NCBI GenBank assembly: GCA_015847255.1 | Contig: JADLZK010009194.1 | Location: 1-64,000, forward strand | Direction of reading: 5' to 3' | Length of the DNA: 64,000 bases | Source: Hyparrhenia diplandra | Taxonomy: Eukaryota; Streptophyta; Magnoliopsida; Poales; Poaceae | Part shown: positions 58,820 to 64,000 of the stretch, one piece after another | How the letters are laid out: each line of letters begins with the position of its first letter | Position numbering within the stretch: position 1 is the stretch's first letter | Made by a program: the position numbers and the translations under genes | Notes under the pieces: generated by a model | Told to the model about the DNA's origin: nothing | The model's database searches: none | The model's input: only the letters and a program-made list of their open reading frames with translations

Positions 58820-59395
58820 GTACACTGGAGAGATGATGTTTATGGGCATAATGCTAGTTGAGCTTGATCGAGCGAGCATGCAAGATGCATATTAATATTA
58901 TGATGATTATCATTATGTAATCCAAACATATAGGATGAGAGGCTTGTTGTTTGTCTTGGATTATCGTTATGTAATCCAAACATATAAAGGATGTTTGTCT
59001 TGTATATCCAAACATATTAGTATGCGTATTAATATTACGATGATTATCATTATGTAATGTCAAAGCCCGAATGAAATTCAGGTCGTTGTTCACTGCAAAC
59101 GTCGGCTGTACTTGCCATGGATGTGCTATTTATCGATCTATTGCACTACTAATAGCAGAATGGTTTTTCCTCTCTTTTTCTTGTAATGGATCAGAATGTG
59201 GTGTTGCAAATTCGTCCAACAAGTGCCTCCAGCTCCCGCTGCAGTCTGCAGGGCTCTTAGAATCAGGACACTGCTAACTGTCTTTCTACCTCAGCTGCAT
59301 AGCATGCCCATCCAAGACCACAACCTCTGCTTGTCCATGGCAATGGCCTCCTGCTCCTGTTTCAGGCTTGCGAGGAAGGTTTCAAGGATGAAATT
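58820..59395. repeat. Right arm of the inverted RING-gene duplication (3' flank)
   Basis: Inverse of 47960-48500. It includes several copies of TACATAATGATAAT/ATTATGTAATCCAAACATAT in both arms and ends at GAGGAAGGTTTCAAGGATGAAATT, after which the arms diverge. Confidence 0.85.
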
Positions 59396-59800
59396 GACCC
59401 TCTAACCACTTTAGATGGAAATTGACCAGAAAGAAGTTCCACATTATCTTGTGAAACCATCCAAAAGGGGCAAACAAAATAGCTTTCACTTGTCACTGTC
59501 TTGTCCTACTTACGTACTTACTTCATTTGATCCACAAGGCATTCAAAGCGTGATATCTTGGCCTTGGCATCACCTGAAGTGTGCGATGTGTCGATATGGC
59601 TGCTTCTTCTTGCAGCTCAGAAATATGTGGTCAGTTTTCCTCCACTTTGTTGGATTTTCCTTCCGTTATCTGCATGAGCAGATAACTCCAAATGATAGGC
59701 TGAGAGGTGTTGTGACACTGCAGGTGATAAAGGTATATAACCTAAACGTTTTCGGCTCTGAGGTCCCGAAATTGGTAAACTGGGAGCCTGGGATCACCAA

Positions 59801-62585
59801 ATGGACCGTGTTCTTCTGAGCTCCCACTTGCCATCTCACGCCTTTGCAAACACAAGGTATTGCTTCTCCAAACTCTTCTGTCTGTCGAAGGCCTTGGAAG
59901 ATTTTCCAGGATTATAATCAGAGTTCATACCTTCTCTGTAACCTGCCAGTTATTTATTTTCCAATCTTTCAGGTTGCAGCAAGGCCCTGGTGGTCTCAAC
60001 AGTATAGGATTTGCAGTCATCAGAAAGGGATGCTTAAAGTTTAGATGTTATGCGATTGGTGATGAACTTAATGGTCCAGGGCGCTTTAATAAGCCTTTTA
60101 ACAAAAACAGTAATGGACCTGTTTTCCAAGGACTCGATGCTTCTGGTGCTTCTTTCAGAACTGTTGGTGCTGAAATCACTCAGGATACAGGAGATTTCTT
60201 TGTCAGTGATGCAGAGGGTGATCCAGACAAACCTACTGATGGATTCGCCTCAATCGACCAGGCTATAAATGCTTTGCGTGAAGGAAAGGTAGGTGAATGA
60301 TATTTCACATCTTAACGCTTTTCATCACTATTTTTTGTATCATCATAGTTTAGGTTTGAACTTGGGTACCATAACACATATTCATAGTTTCAGCCTGTAC
60401 TTCTCATCACTGCAGTTTGTTCCTCATGTGCATGGAACATGCATGATCAGGCTAGATTGGATTGTCCTACTTGAGGATCATGTTCCGTATGTACTGTGTA
60501 ATACTCTGTGAATTCCTACATGTATAGTAGCTCCCAATCAAGCATGGTTCACTGAATTCAGAAGCTTAACTAGATGCATGTCCTCGCCCTGTATTTTGGT
60601 TATAAATACCAAAAGTGGTCTTGTGCTATGAGTCCAGTCCAACAGTAGCAAATTCCTCTCTTATCCTTACCAATGTCCGTGCACCTTTCTACTCAAATAT
60701 ATTTACTTTTCTTTGAAATGATAAGACTCAAGTGAAATAATGCGACACTTGCATCTACATGAAGCAAGTCCTTTGCTTCAAAACTCAGGACAGTACCTTG
60801 AATGCAGAATGTGATAGCTACATTAGCATTGTTTCCGTAGTACAGTTGAATTTAGCTACAAAGTTAACTATTCATTCTTCTCCAGTTTGTTATTGCTGTA
60901 GATGATGAAAACGGCGATAACGAAGGTGATCTTGTGATGGCGGCCACTCTAGTGAACCCAGAGTCAATTGCATTCATGATCAGGAACGGTTCTGGGATTA
61001 TCTCAGTAGGCATGAGAGAGGAGGACCTAACAAGACTGATGATTCCTATGATGTCCCCAATTACAGAAATCGAAGATATCACGGCTGCTGCTGCCACGGT
61101 GACAGTGGTAACGATATATCATCTCATAGCCTTTGCAGATTCTCAGATGTACCAAACTTGAAAAGATATTTTTCAATCTCTTCAGGATGCCCGGGTTGGC
61201 ATATCTACCGGTGTCTCAGCTGCAGATAGGGCAAAGACCATCCTCACTCTAGCCTCCCCTGATTCCAAGCCCAGTGATCTGAGGAGACCAGGCCACATAT
61301 TCCCCTCAAGTACCGAAATGGGGGGTGTGCTGAAAAGAGCTGGCCACACAGAAGCGTCAGTTGACCTTGTTGCATTGGCAGGTCTCCGTCCTGTATCCAT
61401 TCTGTCCACTGTCATGGACACCAGGGATGGCTCAATGGCAGGCATTACAGTTCTGCAGCAGATGGCCATGGAGCATGACATACCGATCATTTCAATTGCT
61501 GATCTCATCCGGTTAGTATATCTTAAGGTGAAGCCTTTGTGAACCTAAAAGCTTCCGTTGTTTTATCTTTTGATTATATATGTTGGGATATTTCCAGGTT
61601 GCAAATATCATTTACTATATGAAGAAGGTTTCAACAAAATGTTTTTTTTTTGTTTGGTTTGATTCAGGTATAGACGAAAGCGGGAGAAGCTGGTGGAGCT
61701 AATTGCTGTTTCTCGCCTGCCGACGAAGTGGGGCCTCTTCCGAGCTTACTGCTACCAATCCAAGCTCGATGGAACTGAGCACATTGCTGTTGTGAAGGTA
61801 ATGCAATCACTTGCCTCCATCTTCTAGGATATTGGACAGAAAATGCATTTTTGGCCTTACTTTCAGTTGTGGTCTCGCGTCATTCTCACAATCCAAATTA
61901 ATCCAATATATGTTTGCGACGCAGGGCGACATCGATGACGGTAAAGACGTGCTGGTGAGAGTGCACTCAGAGTGCCTGACGGGGGATATCCTCGGCTCAG
62001 CCCGCTGCGACTGCGGCAACCAGCTGGAGCTGGCGATGCAGCTGATCGAAAAGGCCGGCCGTGGCGTGCTCGTGTACCTCCGCGGCCACGAGGGCCGCGG
62101 CATTGGCCTGGGCCAGAAGCTCCGCGCCTACAACCTCCAGGACCAGGGCCACGACACCGTCGAGGCCAACGTCGAGCTCGGCCTCGCCGTGGACGCCCGC
62201 GAGTACGGCATCGGCGCCCAGGTAGCCAGAATCCACACCAATTCTTGCCTCATTTATTCTTCTTGAAGTTATGGGGAGATTGATGTGTGTGTGTGCTTCG
62301 ATCCAAATGTATGTATGTACGTTTCAGATACTACGTGACATAGGCGTGCGCACGATGCGGCTGATGACCAACAACCCGGCCAAGTTCATTGGGCTTAAGG
62401 GCTACGGGCTCGCCGTGGTGGGGAGGGTGCCGGTGATCTCTCCCATCACCGAGGAGAACCAGAAGTACCTCGAGACCAAGCGCACCAAAATGGGGCACGT
62501 CTACGGCTCCGACCTCCCGGGCAGCCTGCCGGAGTTCGCCGATCCACAAGACACCCCCACGGAACAAGAAGACAACCAAAACTGA
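59801..62585 (+). CDS. RIBA3: RIBA3-type riboflavin biosynthesis protein (GTP cyclohydrolase II; degenerate DHBP synthase)
   Basis: Seven exons: 59801-59856, 59973-60288, 60886-61107, 61186-61511, 61668-61797, 61925-62221 and 62328-62585, adding to 534 residues. It has a short plastid-targeting N-terminus (MDRVLLSSHLPSHAFANTR). The DHBP synthase-like domain covers residues about 120-330. The GTP cyclohydrolase II domain follows, with the Zn ligands in HSECLTGD..GSARCDCG (C367, C378, C380), YLRGHEGRGIGL, LQDQGHDTVEAN and MTNNPAK. Its active-site loop reads DDENGDNEGD where active DHBP synthases have DDEDRENEGD, as in plant RIBA3 proteins that keep only cyclohydrolase activity. A -1/+1 pair at 61302-61325 changes GHIFPLKYRNGG-type sequence to GHIFPSSTEMGG. 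Confidence 0.93.
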
Positions 62586-62748
62586 TAAAAAATATATATA
62601 TCATTTTTTTGGAGGAAAGATACCACAAATTTTCATTTCATTTCTGTTGCTCATGCCAGATGAAGTTAAGACTGAGAACAAGTATTGCAGAGTATATACT
62701 ATCGACTGCCTCATAATTTAAAAAGATCTAAACAAGACACTGGTTCGT

Positions 62749-62964
62749 CTAATTTTCTGTATTATCATCCAAACACCGCTGGTGCAGCTCCAATTCTTCT
62801 CTGGCCTTCTTGACCCTGGATGATAACAGTTTAAGCGCCTTCCTCCTAAGCTCATAGGCCGACGCAATATCTGCATAGATTGCAGAGGAAGCTCCCATAT
62901 TGAGTAAATCTTTGTATTTGTCTGCATCATCCACCAGTTTTTGTTTCAAATCAGGTGAGACGAT
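62749..62964 (-). CDS. Terminal exon of an unidentified minus-strand gene
   Basis: An acceptor (TTTCAG|ATC) at 62965 opens a phase-0 exon of 71 residues plus TAG. It starts IVSPDLKQKLVDDADKYKDL and ends KKAREELELHQRCLDDNTEN, strongly helical and charged, with coiled-coil-like heptads. I do not recognise the family. The upstream exons are not found: a copia element begins within about 80 bp of the exon, so the gene is either split by a large intron holding the retrotransposon or truncated. It is tail-to-tail with the RIBA gene, 163 bp apart. Confidence 0.5.
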   Translation of the reverse strand: MVSPDLKQKLVDDADKYKDLLNMGASSAIYADIASAYELRRKALKLLSSRVKKAREELELHQRCLDDNTEN

Positions 62965-63046
62965 CTGAAAGAAAACACACTTTAGCCCATTGCTTGCAAC
63001 GACAGGCTTGTTGGCCGAGGATCACTAATCACAGCTGTATGTGGAT

Positions 63047-63428
63047 TGTTGAATACAAGAATGCGATCGAATCAAACAAGAACGCACGAAAGTTTTGGAA
63101 CCGCCCGGAGGTCTCCCGGGATGGCAGTGCCCTTTTTCACTTTGGATAGTTCAAGATACAATGTTGCTTACCCAGCAATTGACTCGATAACTCAACTCCA
63201 CGATCTACCAGCTACTTATACTCGTAGCTTACAGGGACCAATTAGCTAAAACACACTCGCTAAAACACGATACAAACACTGATGAAACAAAACCGAAGCG
63301 GTTCCCGACGAGCGTGGAAGCGGCCACCCTGCGTTCCGATTCAAACCATCGTTCCGCTTCTCCTCGCTAGCTCCACGTGTCAACACTTGCATCAAGTCGT
63401 GTGTCCCGGTGTCGGGGTTACGCCAACA
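63047..63428 (-). mobile_element. 3' LTR of a Ty1/copia retrotransposon
   Basis: On the minus strand a purine tract AGGGGGAAGA precedes TGTTGG, the usual start of a copia LTR. The unit ends TTGTATTCAACA, about 382 bp, with a promoter-like and poly(A)-like middle. It follows directly after the RNase H coding region. Confidence 0.6.
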
Positions 63429-64000
63429 TCTTCCCCCTAAGCGACACACACCGAGGTCCCTGATCCCGATCAAGTGACTCATGATCGACATCTTCATTGC
63501 GGACATAGGCTTTGTCGAACATCTGCCCTCTGCTCCTCGGTCCCCCACTCGGTCACCACAATCTCACCTCTCTCGACACACTCACGAATGAAATGATACC
63601 TCAGCTCAATGTGCTTGCTTACGCCATGGAATACAGGATTCTTCATGAGCTCCCTTGCCGAAGTTGTTATCAACTGACGGAAGTGTAACAGGCTTGGGTT
63701 TTTGCCTTGTGATTTCAGCGATCAAATTTCTCAACCACATTGCCTGCTTTGCTGCTGTTGTGGCTGCCTTGAACTTCGACTCACAGGAGGAAAGTGACAC
63801 CTTCTTTCGTTTTACGAGGCACCAGGTGATCAAATTCTCATTGAGATAAAATGCCATCCCACTAGTGCTTCTCCTCTCCACTTCATCTCCTGCATGATCC
63901 TTTGTCGTAAGTAACCGGTCAACTTGTCTGCACTTCCACCCCTGAACATACACCAGTCCATACTCCAAAGTGCCCTTCAAGTATCTCATCACTTGTTTGC
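63429..64000 (-). mobile_element. Ty1/copia pol fragment (RNase H end), cut by the window edge
   Basis: The minus strand reads MRYLKGTLEYGLVY, DHAGDEVERRSTSGMAFYL, WCLVKRKKVSLSSCESKF, AAKQAMWLRNLI and then, in another frame, ELRYHFIRECVERGEIVVTEW. This is the end of the reverse transcriptase region and the RNase H domain of a copia polyprotein: a D-x-AGD box (usual DxDWAGD), SLSSCE(A/S)E with E, and the C-terminal RYHFIRECVE. A frame change at about 63600-63640 and the altered first Asp context indicate decay. The remaining element lies beyond the window. Confidence 0.8.

Noticed and set aside
60050..60268. Alternative frame inside RIBA exon 2
   Set aside because: Shadow of the true frame, which matches the RIBA family throughout.

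Overview
The window is nuclear DNA of a grass (Poaceae). Intron-containing genes with canonical GT..AG sites and GC-rich first exons sit in AT-rich intergenic DNA full of grass repeats: Tourist- and Stowaway-like MITEs, a Pack-MULE, hAT- and Harbinger-like elements, solo LTRs, a copia fragment, LINE and SINE pieces. The protein families (LecRK, H2A.W with SPKK tail, RIBA3-type riboflavin enzyme, QALGGH zinc finger) are plant-specific. The species cannot be fixed by eye.

Layout. 1-6.6 kb: two direct copies of a decayed metal-tolerance (CDF/MTP) pseudogene segment flank a Tourist-like MITE, a glycine-rich secreted protein gene broken by small indels, and a possible solo LTR. 6.6-20 kb: mostly intergenic, with a long-TIR element (8.8-9.7 kb), a 1.9-kb solo LTR (10.95-12.87 kb, TSD ACTTT), a small unknown gene (16.3-16.5 kb, minus) and a Pack-MULE carrying a lectin-receptor-kinase fragment (18.44-19.60 kb, 9-bp TSD). 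20.5-21.1 kb: histone H2A.W. 28.7-31.6 kb: Rab8/RABE small GTPase. 32.1-32.6 kb (minus): two-finger C2H2-EAR repressor. 34.5-37.1 kb: coatomer zeta. 37.6-40.7 kb (minus): PIF/Harbinger-derived ALP1-like protein. 44.3-47.4 kb: PAS2-like 3-hydroxyacyl-CoA dehydratase. 48.0-59.4 kb: an inverted duplication of a RING-finger gene whose arms are filled by nested transposons. 59.8-62.6 kb: RIBA3-type riboflavin enzyme. 62.7-64 kb: last exon of an unidentified minus-strand gene, then the 3' LTR and RNase H end of a Ty1/copia element.

The genes are unrelated housekeeping or regulatory loci: chromatin, vesicle traffic (Rab and COPI), ER lipid elongation and plastid riboflavin synthesis. There is no operon or pathway cluster. 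A recurrent feature is 1-2 base indels inside otherwise perfectly spliced conserved exons (Rab three times, PAS2-like, RIBA pair, H2A pair, ALP1-like, GRP). Many of them fall in homopolymers, so base-calling error is at least as likely as gene death. The most interesting biology is the Pack-MULE, the duplicated in-frame splice donor in the coatomer zeta gene, the LTR family with a CCGGAC-rich core, and the nested transposons inside an inverted RING-gene duplication.
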